Part shown: positions 42,422-51,629 of the stretch, one piece after another
Layout of the letters: each line of letters opens with the position of its first letter
Position numbering within the stretch: the first letter of the stretch is position 1
Source of the DNA: JARDZU01 sp963730285
GTDB lineage: Bacteria; Actinomycetota; Acidimicrobiia; Spongiisociales; ZC4RG35
Assembly (NCBI GenBank): GCA_963730285.1
Contig: CAVSQY010000004.1
Location: forward strand, 1-63,300
DNA: 63,300 bases
Reading direction: 5' to 3'
Notes under the pieces: model-generated
Databases searched by the model: none
What the model was told of the DNA's origin: nothing
The model's input: the letters and a program-made list of their open reading frames with translations, nothing else
Made by a program: the position numbers and the translations under genes

Positions 42422-44995
42422 GTGAAGGCAATCGTCAACGTCCTGTCAGCCACGGCGCGGCGCGCCCCATGGGCTGTGATCGTTGCGGCTCTCGTCCTCA
42501 CCGGCGTCTTCGGCTCCTTTGCACGGAGCGTCCAGGTGGCCACCGGAAACGAAGGCTTTGCCCCGGACGCGCCCGAGATCGACGCCAGCGAACGGGTGAC
42601 CGACCTCTTTGGAGAGGCCACCTCGGAAACTCCCACCCAAGTCATCATCAGGGATGTCGGTGGGGATGTCATCACCGCCGAAGGCTTCCGCGCGGCGCTG
42701 AAGACGGTGGACACCATTCGGGCTTCGGCGGTGGGCGATCTGATCGCAGATCGGCCCGACCGCCCTGGGGTCTTTCATTATCTGAGCAGTGTGGAGCAGG
42801 CAGCAGCCGCACAGGGCCTCTCTCCCGACGACCTGACCGACGAGCAGGTCAAGGCGTTGTTCATCGAGGCGATAGACGGCGATGGGGAGTTCGACGCCCC
42901 ACCCGAGCAGGTCTCCTTTCTGACCCGTCTGGTATCACAGGATTTCGATCCCAACAGCGTGACGGCCGAGGCCGGCATGGTTCTCGTATTCCTCAACCCG
43001 CCACCCGGCACCACTGAGGAGTCGTTCAACGCCCAGGTGGACGCCGAGGTTTCGATGGCGACGGACCTCGATGGGATCGACACCGATATGGAGATCCTCC
43101 CGTTCTCCTTCTCGCTTCTTCTGACCGGGACCGACGACTTCACCCAGGAGGTCGGCCAGTTGTTCGGGCTGGCTTTTGCCGTCATCCTGGTGATCCTTCT
43201 CTTTGTCTATTGGCTCAAACCGAAGCAAAGCGGCTGGTTGGCCGCGGTTCGCCGCTCTGGCGCCGACATGCTTCTCACCCTTCTCACAATCCTGATGGCC
43301 ATCGTCTGGATGCAGGGCATCGGCTATCTCTTGGAGCGCGCTGGAGTCCTCAATGCCTTCTCGGCCCCGACTCAGATCGTCCCTATCCTGCTGATCGGTC
43401 TCGGCGTCGACTACGCCATTCATCTCAACTCTCGTTATCGCGAGGAGATCGGTGAGGGGGCGACGGTCGATGAGGCGATGTCGGGGGCGGTCAAGACGGT
43501 CGGTGTCGCCCTCGTCCTGGCAACCTTCACCACGGTGATCGGCTTTCTCACCAACGTCTTCAATCCGGTCCCGGCTCTGAAGGACTTCGGGATTCTGTCC
43601 GCGGTCGGGATCCTGGCAGCCTTCCTCCTGATGCTTGTCTTCGTGCCGGCGGTCCGCATGGTGGCCGACCGGCGTGCCGAAGCGAAGGGGACCCTCCCAG
43701 TGGCTGCCCTGCAGAGCCACGGTGACCGTATCCTGCCTCGCGTCATGGAGAAGGTGGCGATCCTCTCCGAGCATGCAGCCATCCCCACGCTGATCGTCGC
43801 CGTCCTCCTGGGTGCGCTCGGATACTTCGGCTTCACCCAATTGGAGACGCGGTTCTCATTCACCGACTTCCTCCCCGAGGACTCTCCTTATGTCCTGACC
43901 CTGAACGTGCTCAATGAGGACTTCGGTGGCGGCCTGGGAGAGACCACCCAGGTACTGGTCGATGCCCCGGATGGCGGGACGATTGACGCAGCCACCCACA
44001 ACGCACTCGTCGATGCCAACTCCGATCTCGTCGGTGTCCCGGAGGTGCAAACGATTGAAACCGCACAAGGCACCTTCGTGAATGCATCGTCGCCTATCGC
44101 CGTTCTGGGCCAGATGCTCTCCGGTGGGCCGGAGAATGCCCCACCCGAAGTCCTGGCCGCGGCGCAGCAGGCGGGCCTCGGCCCGGACCTGAGGGTGCCG
44201 GAGTCGGCCGACGTTGCGCCCCTCTACCAGGCGATGCTCTCGGCGGCGCCCGACACGGCAGGTCGGGTCATCCATGTGGACGGGAACCGGGTCGACGCTT
44301 TGCTCTGGGACATCACCACCACGGCAGGTGAGAATGTTGGCGACATGCGTGTCGGCCTCGACCAGGCTTTTCAGCCGGTTCGGGATACCGGGGCGACTGC
44401 GGTGGCCACATCTCAGAACATCATCGGTGACGTCGTTGTCTCCGAGTTGACCGCATCGCAGAGCAGATCTCTCTTCATAACCATCGCGGTGGCGGCGCTC
44501 GTGCTCGTCATCAGCTTCGCCATCGACTCGAGGCGCTGGTTCCTTGGCATCCTCACCATCGCCCCCGTCGGGCTTGTCGTGCTGTGGACCTACGGCCTCA
44601 TGTACGCCGCCGGTATCCCCTTCGGGCCGGTCACCGCCACTCTGGCGGCGCTGGCCATCGGGATCGGAGTGCCATTCACCATCCACATAGCCAGACGGTT
44701 CCAGGAGGATCGCCGGCAATACGACGATGGAGATGAGGCGATGAGATCGACCATGCGTCACACCGGCGGTGCCCTGGCCGGCTCCGCGTTCACCACCATG
44801 GCCGGGTTCGGGGTGTTGATCACGTCGAGTCTGGTCCCGTTTCGGCAGATGGGTCAGGTGACGGTGTTCTCGATCGGTCTCGCCCTGATCGCCTCGGTCT
44901 TGGTTCTACCATCGATGCTGGCGCTTTGGGACCGACACCGGAGGCGCCGTGACGGGAATGGAGCGGAAGGGTCCGATCAGCCCATTGGAGGCTGA
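42422..44995 (+). CDS. MMPL/RND-family transporter
   Basis: An 857-residue membrane protein with about twelve helices in two repeats, each with a large external loop after the first helix. Sterol-sensing-like segments occur in both halves, with GLGVDYAIHLNSRYREE near residue 325 and AIGIGVPFTIHIARRFQ near 745. The family exports lipids or hopanoids or other hydrophobic compounds, driven by protons. The start is GTG, following CCAGGAGTAACA. It stands alone, without a membrane-fusion protein, as for most actinobacterial MMPL proteins. Confidence 0.9.
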   Translation: MKAIVNVLSATARRAPWAVIVAALVLTGVFGSFARSVQVATGNEGFAPDAPEIDASERVTDLFGEATSETPTQVIIRDVGGDVITAEGFRAALKTVDTIRASAVGDLIADRPDRPGVFHYLSSVEQAAAAQGLSPDDLTDEQVKALFIEAIDGDGEFDAPPEQVSFLTRLVSQDFDPNSVTAEAGMVLVFLNPPPGTTEESFNAQVDAEVSMATDLDGIDTDMEILPFSFSLLLTGTDDFTQEVGQLFGLAFAVILVILLFVYWLKPKQSGWLAAVRRSGADMLLTLLTILMAIVWMQGIGYLLERAGVLNAFSAPTQIVPILLIGLGVDYAIHLNSRYREEIGEGATVDEAMSGAVKTVGVALVLATFTTVIGFLTNVFNPVPALKDFGILSAVGILAAFLLMLVFVPAVRMVADRRAEAKGTLPVAALQSHGDRILPRVMEKVAILSEHAAIPTLIVAVLLGALGYFGFTQLETRFSFTDFLPEDSPYVLTLNVLNEDFGGGLGETTQVLVDAPDGGTIDAATHNALVDANSDLVGVPEVQTIETAQGTFVNASSPIAVLGQMLSGGPENAPPEVLAAAQQAGLGPDLRVPESADVAPLYQAMLSAAPDTAGRVIHVDGNRVDALLWDITTTAGENVGDMRVGLDQAFQPVRDTGATAVATSQNIIGDVVVSELTASQSRSLFITIAVAALVLVISFAIDSRRWFLGILTIAPVGLVVLWTYGLMYAAGIPFGPVTATLAALAIGIGVPFTIHIARRFQEDRRQYDDGDEAMRSTMRHTGGALAGSAFTTMAGFGVLITSSLVPFRQMGQVTVFSIGLALIASVLVLPSMLALWDRHRRRRDGNGAEGSDQPIGG

Positions 44996-45076
44996 CCCAC
45001 CGATCGACCAAAATGACCCCTCGGAGTGAGGGTTGGAACCCGTTCTCCTTTGGTTGTTGGCCGTTCAGGGGGCGGG

Positions 45077-46063
45077 ATGGATCTTCATCGAATAGGACAC
45101 GAGGCAGCGAGGCTGCTCCCTCTTGCCTATGCGGTGCTCGAGCGGTATCCGTTCGAAGTTCGGGAGGTGACCCATCTCGCCACCCACTCCAACGTGATGT
45201 ATCGAGTCGTGTCAGTCGATGGCCATCAACGGGTCCTGCGGGTGGGGAGCCCCAAAGGCAACTCTCGGAGCAACATCGAGTATGAGGTGGCGTGGCTCGC
45301 CGCCTTGAACCGGGACACAGACATCGAGGTCGTGACCCCGATCGCGACCGGCTACGGGGCGTACATAGTGAACGCACAGGAGCCCGATTCGGACCGGACC
45401 CGATCGTGCGTGGTGTTCTCATGGGTGCCGGGTCAGCCTCTGGCCGACGGGGCCGGGTCATTCGGCTACCGCCTACTCGGCAGGATGTCGGCCTCCCTAC
45501 AGGAACACGGGCGGACATGGCAGCCTCCCAAGCCCGAGGGCATGCGTCGCTGGGACCGCGTCTTCTACTACGACGAGGATCTCGACCCGGTGATAATCGA
45601 CGACCCCCGTTTCGACCATCTCTTCGATGTGCATCGCCGGAACACCATCCACCAGGCGAGGAAGATCTCCGAGGCTGTGATCGAGCAGTCGTGGGCCGGC
45701 GACTTCCCTCAGGTGGTCCATGGCGACCTCCATGAATGGAACGTGCACTTGGTGCGGAGCCGCCTGTTTGCCTTCGATTTCGAGGACGTCATGTTGGCCA
45801 CGCCCGGCCAGGACGTCTCGGTTTGCCTCTACTCCTCACGAGCAACAGAGCGGAGGGACGAGATCCGTGCCGCCTTCAAACAGGGTTACGAGGAGATCAC
45901 TCCCTGGCCGATCGTCGACGACGAGCAACTCGATGGGTTCCACGCGGCTCGTCAGGTGATGCTGATGAACTATGCGGCCAGGACCCTGCCCATGGGTGAA
46001 GCCGAGGAATACCTGGAGCATGTGACACCCTGGCTGCGCCGCTATGTCGAGCATTACGGCTGA
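45077..46063 (+). CDS. Aminoglycoside phosphotransferase/choline-kinase fold protein
   Basis: A 328-residue kinase-fold protein. The catalytic loop is VVHGDLHEWNVHLV and the metal-binding segment is LFAFDFEDVMLA, corresponding to HGDxxxxN and DFxD. The N-lobe has YRVVSVDGHQRVLRVG. SrkA/RdoA-like stress kinases and small-molecule kinases share this layout, and the substrate cannot be told. The ATG at 45077 follows GGGGGCGGG; an in-frame GTG at 45026 is an alternative. It overlaps nothing and is followed 67 bp later by a DUF3237 gene. Confidence 0.85.
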   Translation: MDLHRIGHEAARLLPLAYAVLERYPFEVREVTHLATHSNVMYRVVSVDGHQRVLRVGSPKGNSRSNIEYEVAWLAALNRDTDIEVVTPIATGYGAYIVNAQEPDSDRTRSCVVFSWVPGQPLADGAGSFGYRLLGRMSASLQEHGRTWQPPKPEGMRRWDRVFYYDEDLDPVIIDDPRFDHLFDVHRRNTIHQARKISEAVIEQSWAGDFPQVVHGDLHEWNVHLVRSRLFAFDFEDVMLATPGQDVSVCLYSSRATERRDEIRAAFKQGYEEITPWPIVDDEQLDGFHAARQVMLMNYAARTLPMGEAEEYLEHVTPWLRRYVEHYG

Positions 46064-46130
46064 GGCCTGTTCGAATCGGAGACCTGGTGGCCCACTAGCG
46101 TCCCTGCAGACACGAGAGAAGGAGGACTGG

Positions 46131-46538
46131 TTGCCGTCTTTGGAGCCTTTTTGCAGCATCCATGCGGATCTCGGGATGAAGGTGATAGGGAATGGGCCCG
46201 AGGGGATGAGAATCGACTTCCCCTTCGAGGGCACCGCCACCGGGCCTCACTGGGAGGGTGAGCGATCGGTGAGCGGTATCGACTATTCGACTGTCCGTTC
46301 GGACGGGAACATGGCCCTGGACATCCGCGCCACCATCGGGGAGAAGAGAGAGTCGGTCGCTTATAGAGGGACGGGTGTCTCCATTGCGAACGCCGACAGA
46401 TCGGCCGACCCCCGTGAGCTCGTCACCTTCCAGACCGGAAACGAGGATCTCGCCTGGCTGAACAACGAGATCGGAGTCGCCTTTGGCCATGGAGAAGGCG
46501 GCAGGATATCCATCGATATCTTCTTGGTGAGACCCTGA
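46131..46538 (+). CDS. DUF3237 family protein
   Basis: A 135-residue beta-barrel-like protein: LEPFCSIHADLGMKVIGNGPEG, then FEGTATGPHWEGERSVSGIDY and RSDGNMALDIRATIG, the pattern of DUF3237 (UPF0311). Function is unknown; structural relatives bind small hydrophobic ligands. The TTG at 46131 is preferred because AAGGAGG lies 5 nt before it and the family N-terminus follows at once. The stop abuts the convergent enoyl-CoA hydratase gene. Confidence 0.8.
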   Translation: MPSLEPFCSIHADLGMKVIGNGPEGMRIDFPFEGTATGPHWEGERSVSGIDYSTVRSDGNMALDIRATIGEKRESVAYRGTGVSIANADRSADPRELVTFQTGNEDLAWLNNEIGVAFGHGEGGRISIDIFLVRP

Positions 46539-47324
46539 TCATCCCTTGACGTTTCGGAAGTCGGCCTTCCTCTTATCGGTGAAGGCCATCACTCCTTCCT
46601 GATGTTCCGGGGTGCGACCGAGACGCCCTTGCTCGGCCCGTTCGGCGTTCAACGCCTGCTCCAAACTGCTCGCTGCCGCCTGGCGGATCAGCCTGCGCGT
46701 CGCTACGAGGGCGTCAGGCACCATGTCGGCCAAGGAGTCGGCCAGCTCTCGGGCCCGATCTAGCAAGGCGCTCGGTGGCACCACGTCGACACAGATCCCA
46801 CGCTCTTTAGCCTCCGCGGCGCCCAGCTTCCTGTTGGTCATGGCCAACTCGAGGGCCAACGGCACACCCAGGCTGTGTGGCAGCCACCAGGTCGTGCCGG
46901 AGTCCGGCACCAAACCGATGGCGGTGAAGGCGGACGTGAAGTAGGCCTCCTCTGACATCACCCGGAGGTCGCATGCAAACGCCAACCCGAGCCCGGCGCC
47001 GGCAGTGACACCATTTATTGCGCCGATTACCGGGACTCTGCACTCGAGTATGGAGTGCAGAGCCGGATGGAACACGTCTTCGAGCAAGGCCGAGAGGTCA
47101 GGCCCGTCTCCCGACTCGTAGTCCGCCATCAGGTCGGCCAGGTCGGCACCGGAGCAGAAAGCCCGGCCCGAGCCGGTGAGGATGACGGCTCGACTCTCGG
47201 AGCCGGCGCTCTCCATGGCCTCCTTGAGGCCCATGCTCAGAGATGACTCGATCGCGTTGTATCGCTCGGGGCGGTTGAGGGTGACGGTTGCGATGTCGCC
47301 CTCAAGGGAATAGTCGACGCTCAT
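46539..47324 (-). CDS. Enoyl-CoA hydratase/isomerase family protein
   Basis: A 261-residue crotonase-fold enzyme. The oxyanion-hole segments are SGRAFCSGADLADL and INGVTAGAGLGLAFACDLRV. The later SGTTWWLPHSLGVPLALELAMT matches the helical region. The catalytic Glu usually found at AGAG-x2-L is not obvious, and SGTTWW resembles PaaG/PaaB-like isomerases more than short-chain hydratases, so the reaction is uncertain. The ATG at 47324 follows GAGGAGGAAC. The open frame continues to 47942 antisense to the HU gene. Confidence 0.87.
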   Translation of the reverse strand: MSVDYSLEGDIATVTLNRPERYNAIESSLSMGLKEAMESAGSESRAVILTGSGRAFCSGADLADLMADYESGDGPDLSALLEDVFHPALHSILECRVPVIGAINGVTAGAGLGLAFACDLRVMSEEAYFTSAFTAIGLVPDSGTTWWLPHSLGVPLALELAMTNRKLGAAEAKERGICVDVVPPSALLDRARELADSLADMVPDALVATRRLIRQAAASSLEQALNAERAEQGRLGRTPEHQEGVMAFTDKRKADFRNVKG

Positions 47325-47442
47325 GTTCCTCCTCGCCCGAAAGGCTAACCGCCGAGAAAGCCAAGCAATCAAAGCACTTTCGCCTATCGTTGTGTGCAAC
47401 GTCGCATCAGTGGCGCCAAGTGTCGACCCACAAGGAGGGGCC

Positions 47443-47736
47443 GTGAACAAGTCCGAGATGGCGGACAAACTCGCCGCAAAGGCGGATGTCTCCAAGGCAA
47501 AGGCCTCGGAGATCATCGACATCATCTTCTCGACGAAGGCCGGCGAGGGGATCATCGCCGTGGAGCTCGATGCCGGGCAGAAGGTCAACATCACAGGGTT
47601 TGGCAATTTCTCGACCAAGCATCGCTCGGCTCGCCAAGGCCGCAACCCTGCGACCGGGGCAACGATCACCATTCCTGCCAAGAAGTACGCACACTTCTCG
47701 GCGTCCAAGGGGCTCAAGGACAGAGTCGCCGAGTAG
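47443..47736 (+). CDS. hup: HU-family DNA-binding protein
   Basis: A 97-residue histone-like protein: NKSEMADKLAAKADVSKAKASEIID, GQKVNITGFGNFSTKHRSARQGRNPATG and the C-terminal KYAHFSASKGLKDRVAE. The beta-arm with RxxRxGRNPxTG binds bent DNA. It lacks the long lysine/alanine-rich tail of mycobacterial and streptomycete HupB/HupS. The GTG at 47443 follows CAAGGAGGGG. A strong terminator follows 23 bp after the stop. Confidence 0.94.
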   Translation: MNKSEMADKLAAKADVSKAKASEIIDIIFSTKAGEGIIAVELDAGQKVNITGFGNFSTKHRSARQGRNPATGATITIPAKKYAHFSASKGLKDRVAE

Positions 47737-47759
47737 CCCTGAGCACATTCCGGGATTTG

Positions 47760-47794
47760 ATGGGCCTCGTCACTGACGAGGCCCATTATTTTGT
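47760..47794 (+). terminator. Intrinsic terminator after the HU gene
   Basis: A perfect 12-bp stem (ATGGGCCTCGTC, 47760-47771, with GACGAGGCCCAT, 47775-47786), a 3-nt loop and the T-rich tail TATTTTG. It ends seven bases before the next ATG, so the following gene needs its own promoter or is read by leakage. Confidence 0.92.
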
Positions 47795-47800
47795 GAAGGG

Positions 47801-48589
47801 ATGACACTCGATTTCTGGCCCCCACCCGTTCCCATCGCCCATCGCGGCAGTAGGTACCTGTGGCCGGAGAACACGATGGAGGCCTTTGCCGGGGCCATAG
47901 AGATGGGATACCGCCATGTGGAGACGGATCTGCACCTGACATCGGACGGTGTCCTGGTCTTGGTGCACGACGACACCGTCGACCGGACTACCAATGGCAC
48001 AGGCTTGGTATCAGATCACACCTACGCCGAGCTCTCGAGTCTCGACGCCGGCTATCGGCACGGTGTGGGGCGGTCGCACGAGTTCCGAGGGAAGGGTCTG
48101 CGGATACCGTCGCTCGAAGAACTGCTCACGACTTTCCCTGAAGTTGGCGTGGTGGTCGATCTGAAGGTCGAGGGGCTGATCGAGTATCTGGCGGTCTTGT
48201 TGGAGGGCGTTGGCGCACACGACCGTTTGATTGTCGGATCGTTCGATGATCGGCGCCTTGCCGACTTCAGGGCCGCGACCGGAGGTCGGGTGGCAACCTC
48301 TGCCGGTCCGATCCTGAGCCGGGCTTGGGTCATGGCGTCCCGCGCCGGCCGGGCACCTCGGGGCGAGGCCCTGGCACTGCAGCTCCCACGTACAAGACGC
48401 GGCCTCACGGTGGTCGATCGACGTCTCGTGGAGAGCGCGCACCGCCACGGTCTCCAGGTGCACGTGTGGACGATCAACGATCCCGCCGAGATGTCCGGGT
48501 TGTTGGATCTGGGGGTGGACGGTCTCGTGACCGATCGTCCCGATCTGCTCAAGGAGGTGCTGATCGAGCGGGGCGACTGGCGGGGCTAG
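47801..48589 (+). CDS. Glycerophosphodiester phosphodiesterase
   Basis: A 262-residue TIM-barrel enzyme cleaving glycerophosphodiesters to glycerol 3-phosphate and an alcohol. The catalytic and metal residues are in PIAHRGSRYLWPENTMEAF (His-Arg, Glu-Asn), VETDLHLTSDGVLVLVHDDTVDRTT (Glu-x-Asp, His) and the later VVDLKVEG. The C-terminal HVWTINDPAEMSGLLDLGVDGLVTDRPD is typical. It lacks a signal peptide, so it is probably cytosolic. The ATG lies right behind the HU terminator with almost no leader, which suggests a leaderless or coupled start. Confidence 0.92.
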   Translation: MTLDFWPPPVPIAHRGSRYLWPENTMEAFAGAIEMGYRHVETDLHLTSDGVLVLVHDDTVDRTTNGTGLVSDHTYAELSSLDAGYRHGVGRSHEFRGKGLRIPSLEELLTTFPEVGVVVDLKVEGLIEYLAVLLEGVGAHDRLIVGSFDDRRLADFRAATGGRVATSAGPILSRAWVMASRAGRAPRGEALALQLPRTRRGLTVVDRRLVESAHRHGLQVHVWTINDPAEMSGLLDLGVDGLVTDRPDLLKEVLIERGDWRG

Positions 48590-48638
48590 TGAAGGCACCC
48601 CGGCGGGCTCGAGTGGTGCGGGTCGGGTTCGTCCGGTC

Positions 48639-49091
48639 TTACTCGGAGTCTCCGCCCGGTTGGTCGAGGAAGGGGCGGCGCCACTCGGGCGCCTCGAATG
48701 GCTCGGCGAAGTAGCTGGTCTCTTCGATCACCAGGCCCCCCTGCAATCGAATGAGGATGACCATGTTGAAGACGCTGCCATCGGGATAGGTCGCAACTCC
48801 CTCGATGACGAATTGGTCGCCCCCATAGACGGTGACGCTGGGACTGCCAAACGGCAGAGTGCGTGGGAGCACCACTGTGGTGCTCTCGCCTTTCACCGAT
48901 GTGACATCGCCCACCGGTAGGCCCATCGGGTATTCGGCCAGCATCCTCAGGTAGTTATCGCGGCCACTAAAGACCTCACCACTTTGCGGATAGCGCGCGA
49001 CTATGTCGGTATGCAGCAACCCGTCGATGGCCACGAGGTCGCGATCGTGCAGGGCCTTCGCATAGCGCTCGGCGACTTGATGCTTCTCCAC
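48639..49091 (-). CDS. SnoaL-like (NTF2-fold) protein
   Basis: A 150-residue protein: VAERYAKALHDRDLVAIDGLLHTDIVARYPQSGEVFSGRD is a typical NTF2-fold first half. PDGSVFNMVILIRLQGGLVIEETSYFAEPFEAPEWRRPF is the usual C-terminal strand pair of the family. Relatives include cyclases, dehydratases and uncharacterised stress proteins; no function can be chosen. The GTG at 49091 (site GGAGAG) matches the family start better than the in-frame ATG at 49205. The 285-bp gap that follows (49092-49376) shows no gene. Confidence 0.75.
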   Translation of the reverse strand: MEKHQVAERYAKALHDRDLVAIDGLLHTDIVARYPQSGEVFSGRDNYLRMLAEYPMGLPVGDVTSVKGESTTVVLPRTLPFGSPSVTVYGGDQFVIEGVATYPDGSVFNMVILIRLQGGLVIEETSYFAEPFEAPEWRRPFLDQPGGDSE

Positions 49092-49376
49092 CGGTTTTCT
49101 CTCCGATGCTCGGTCGAGCTGGCTTCTGTTCGAGACAGCGCAATCGAGGCTAGCGATGGGAATAAAGCCACGACGTCGAGGTAGGGCCGCGACCGCCGCG
49201 GTCATAAGCTGTGGATCGGCCTCGTCATCGCCGCCTCCGCCACCTAGGGCACCAACTGATTCGGTCCATTGAGCCAGGCGAGACCTGGGCTTGGTGTTAT
49301 GTCGACAAGGCCTACCTGAGCGATGTGATCAACTGATAAAAAGTGGGCGGGGCCTTCAACTCCTATCGTCCTCAAC

Positions 49377-49946
49377 ATGAGTGCGGAAGACCGGCGTCAT
49401 TGGGATGCTCGTTACGCCGGTGGCGGGATGACGCCACTCGATGCTGCCGGTCCGCCGACGCTGTTCGCGCCATATGTCGACCTGTTCCCCACGGCAGGGA
49501 TGGCGCTGGAGATCGCCTGTGGCCGTGGGTGGGGTGCGGTGTGGCTCGCCACGAGGGGGATGAAGGTTCACGGAGTCGATGTCTCGCCGGTCGCCATCGA
49601 ACTTGCCCGTGAGCTGGTCTTGTCCAGCGGGGTCGCGGACACTTGTTCGTTCGAGGTGCACGATTTGGATGATGGCCTCCCCGATGGTCCGCGAATGGAC
49701 CTGATCTTCTGCTACTTGTTTCGGGACCACCGCTTGGATTCGGCATTGATGGACAGGCTGCTGCCCGGCGGTCTCCTGGCGATGGCTGTGCTCAGCGAAG
49801 TGGGAGCTGGCCCTGGCCGCTTTCGGGTGCCACCTGGGGAACTTACCACGGCGTTTGGCGGGCTGGAGACCTTGGTCGACGGCGAAAGCGGCGGCATGGC
49901 GTGGATCCTGGCTCAACGTGCGGAAGGTCAGCTGTCCAAGTCGTAG
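49377..49946 (+). CDS. Class I SAM-dependent methyltransferase
   Basis: A 189-residue methyltransferase. RRHWDARYAGG at the N-terminus is typical of TehB/thiopurine-like methyltransferases. The SAM-binding motif I is MALEIACGRGWGAVWLA, followed by VHGVDVSPVAIELAREL, then the acidic VHDLDDGLP and DLIFCYLFRDH. The substrate is unknown. Its 3' end overlaps the convergent VOC gene by 19 bp. The ATG lacks a strong ribosome-binding site. Confidence 0.85.
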   Translation: MSAEDRRHWDARYAGGGMTPLDAAGPPTLFAPYVDLFPTAGMALEIACGRGWGAVWLATRGMKVHGVDVSPVAIELARELVLSSGVADTCSFEVHDLDDGLPDGPRMDLIFCYLFRDHRLDSALMDRLLPGGLLAMAVLSEVGAGPGRFRVPPGELTTAFGGLETLVDGESGGMAWILAQRAEGQLSKS

Positions 49947-50317
49947 GTGAGTATCTCGAGGAGATGGCCACTGGGGTCATGGAAGTAGACGGAGTCGGTG
50001 GCCCCATGCACACCGGTCGATCTTCCTGGGCCCCTCATGCTCTTCGCAGACCCCGGCCCATCGCCGTACGTGTGTCCACTGGACCTTATTCGGGAGAAGG
50101 TCGCTTCGAAGTCTCCCCGGTCCTTCTTGAAGGCCAGATGTCGCGGGGTCGAGGAACCCTGGGAGAGATCGAGGGCGAGGTCGGGACCAATGAGCATCAC
50201 CTCGAAGCCGGAGCTGGGGCCCTCGTGCTCGAGGCCGACGATGTCACGATAGAAAGCGACCGATTCACTGAGGTCTTTCACCTCGAGGATGGTGTGGTCG
50301 AGTTGGATCGACATCAT
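49928..50317 (-). CDS. VOC (glyoxalase-fold) protein
   Basis: A 129-residue protein with HTILEVKDLSESVAFYRDIVGLEHEG and, in the second module, ATDSVYFHDPSGHLLEILTYDL. His and Glu at the usual metal-ligand positions (QLDHT and LLEILTY) are present, so it may be a metal-dependent dioxygenase or glyoxalase-like enzyme. Tandem Met codons at 50317 and 50314 leave the start open by one codon. It is next to the ABC ATPase gene, 14 bp away, on the same strand. Confidence 0.83.
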   Translation of the reverse strand: MMSIQLDHTILEVKDLSESVAFYRDIVGLEHEGPSSGFEVMLIGPDLALDLSQGSSTPRHLAFKKDRGDFEATFSRIRSSGHTYGDGPGSAKSMRGPGRSTGVHGATDSVYFHDPSGHLLEILTYDLDS

Positions 50318-50331
50318 CGACGACTCTACGC

Positions 50332-50964
50332 CTATGAGGCCGCGGTGAGACGACCCTCTCGCAAGTCCAGGACCCGGTCGGCGTAGCTGAGCGCATCCGG
50401 GTCGTGGGTTGCGGCAATGACGCCCGTGCCGCCTGCGGCGACCTCCGAGATCAGCCGCCAAACCAGGTGCAGCCGCGCCAGATCCTGGTGGGATGATGGC
50501 TCGTCGGCGAGAAGCAGGGATGGACGCCGAATCAGGGCACGGCCGATGGCGGCGCGTTGTTGCTCACCGAGCGAGGCTCCCCCAGCAGAGCGATCGAGAA
50601 GGTGGGAAATCTCCAGCTTTCCGGCGATTTCGTCGACATCGGACGGCACGTCGGCGAGACGGCCAGGCAAACCGATGTTCTCACCCAGGGTGAGCTCGGG
50701 CAGGAGGCCGAGGGATTGGGGGACCACGGCGACGTGATCCCATGAAGTGGGATCGGCGAGGCCCCACTCCACCGTGCCTTTGTCGGGCTCTTGCCACCCG
50801 GCCAGGATGTTGAGAAGTGTGGTCTTGCCGGAGCCAGATCTGCCTCGGATGATCACCACCTCGCCGGGCAGGACTGTCGCCGCCAACTCGTCGAGCACCA
50901 CCACTTCGATGTCACCACGCCGGAAGGTCATCCTGATCGACGAGAGAGCGACTATCGGGGTCAT
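50332..50964 (-). CDS. ABC transporter ATPase (LolD/MacB-type)
   Basis: A 210-residue ATPase. Walker A is RGRSGSGKTTLLN, the Q-loop VVPQSLGLLPEL, the signature ASLGEQQRAAIGRAL (variant) and Walker B SLLLADEPSS. The His switch is in TGVIAATHDPDAL. The start overlaps the stop of the upstream ATPase gene by 4 bp (ATGA). The two ATPases and the permease behind them appear to form one operon, permease first. Confidence 0.88.
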   Translation of the reverse strand: MTPIVALSSIRMTFRRGDIEVVVLDELAATVLPGEVVIIRGRSGSGKTTLLNILAGWQEPDKGTVEWGLADPTSWDHVAVVPQSLGLLPELTLGENIGLPGRLADVPSDVDEIAGKLEISHLLDRSAGGASLGEQQRAAIGRALIRRPSLLLADEPSSHQDLARLHLVWRLISEVAAGGTGVIAATHDPDALSYADRVLDLREGRLTAAS

Positions 50965-51629
50965 TGCTTGACCATGCCGTGCTCGATGTATATCACCCGA
51001 TCGGCCGCTTCGAGCACCTCGGCATCGTGTGAGGTGACCACCATGGTGGCTCCCAGATCGCGGGCGCGGGTCAGGGCTGCCACGGCCAGATGAGCCGAAG
51101 CGGTGTCCAGCTCCGCGGTCGGCTCGTCAGCGAGGATCACGTCCGGATCGCCCACGAGCGCGGCTGCCAGGGCGGCCCGTTGTTGCTGGCCGGCTGAGAG
51201 CCTCGACGGGAGTTGGTCGGCCAATTCCAGGATTTCGAGCGCGTCGAGGAGGTGGTCCCCGGCCTCGGCCCGACGGATCGTCGCACTCATCCCAAGGTGC
51301 TGGCGAACGGTCAAGTAAGAGAGGAGATTGGCCGCCGGATCTTGGAACAGATAGCCGATATGGCTCGATCGGAATTTCCGTCGTTGGCGATTGCTCATCT
51401 TGGTCAGGTCTCGACCGCCTACCTGGACATTTCCGGAATCGGGTCTGTCGATCCCGGCCAACACACGCAACAAAGTCGATTTTCCCGATCCGGAGGGCCC
51501 GGCGAGTACGGTCATCTCGTGGGGTCTGGCCGAGGCCTCCACATCCCACAATGCCCATACCACTTCCTCCTCCGTCCGGTAGGCACGGCGGATTCCGTGA
51601 CATTGGAGGGAGCTCACATCATTCCCCAT
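50961..51629 (-). CDS. ABC transporter ATPase (LolD/MacB-type)
   Basis: A 222-residue ATPase. Walker A is LAGPSGSGKSTLLRVLAG, the Q-loop YLFQDPAANLLSYLT, the signature LSAGQQQRAALAAAL and Walker B VILADEPTAELD. The Glu and the His switch (MVVTSHDAEV) are intact. The ATG at 51629 overlaps the last 11 bp of the permease gene, and longer in-frame starts lie inside the permease. Two different ATPases for one permease may indicate an asymmetric ATPase pair. Confidence 0.89.
   Translation of the reverse strand: MGNDVSSLQCHGIRRAYRTEEEVVWALWDVEASARPHEMTVLAGPSGSGKSTLLRVLAGIDRPDSGNVQVGGRDLTKMSNRQRRKFRSSHIGYLFQDPAANLLSYLTVRQHLGMSATIRRAEAGDHLLDALEILELADQLPSRLSAGQQQRAALAAALVGDPDVILADEPTAELDTASAHLAVAALTRARDLGATMVVTSHDAEVLEAADRVIYIEHGMVKQ

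Noticed and set aside
47325..47942. Upstream extension of the enoyl-CoA hydratase frame
   Set aside because: Antisense to the HU gene and GDPD start; the crotonase N-terminus begins at 47324 with a good ribosome-binding site.
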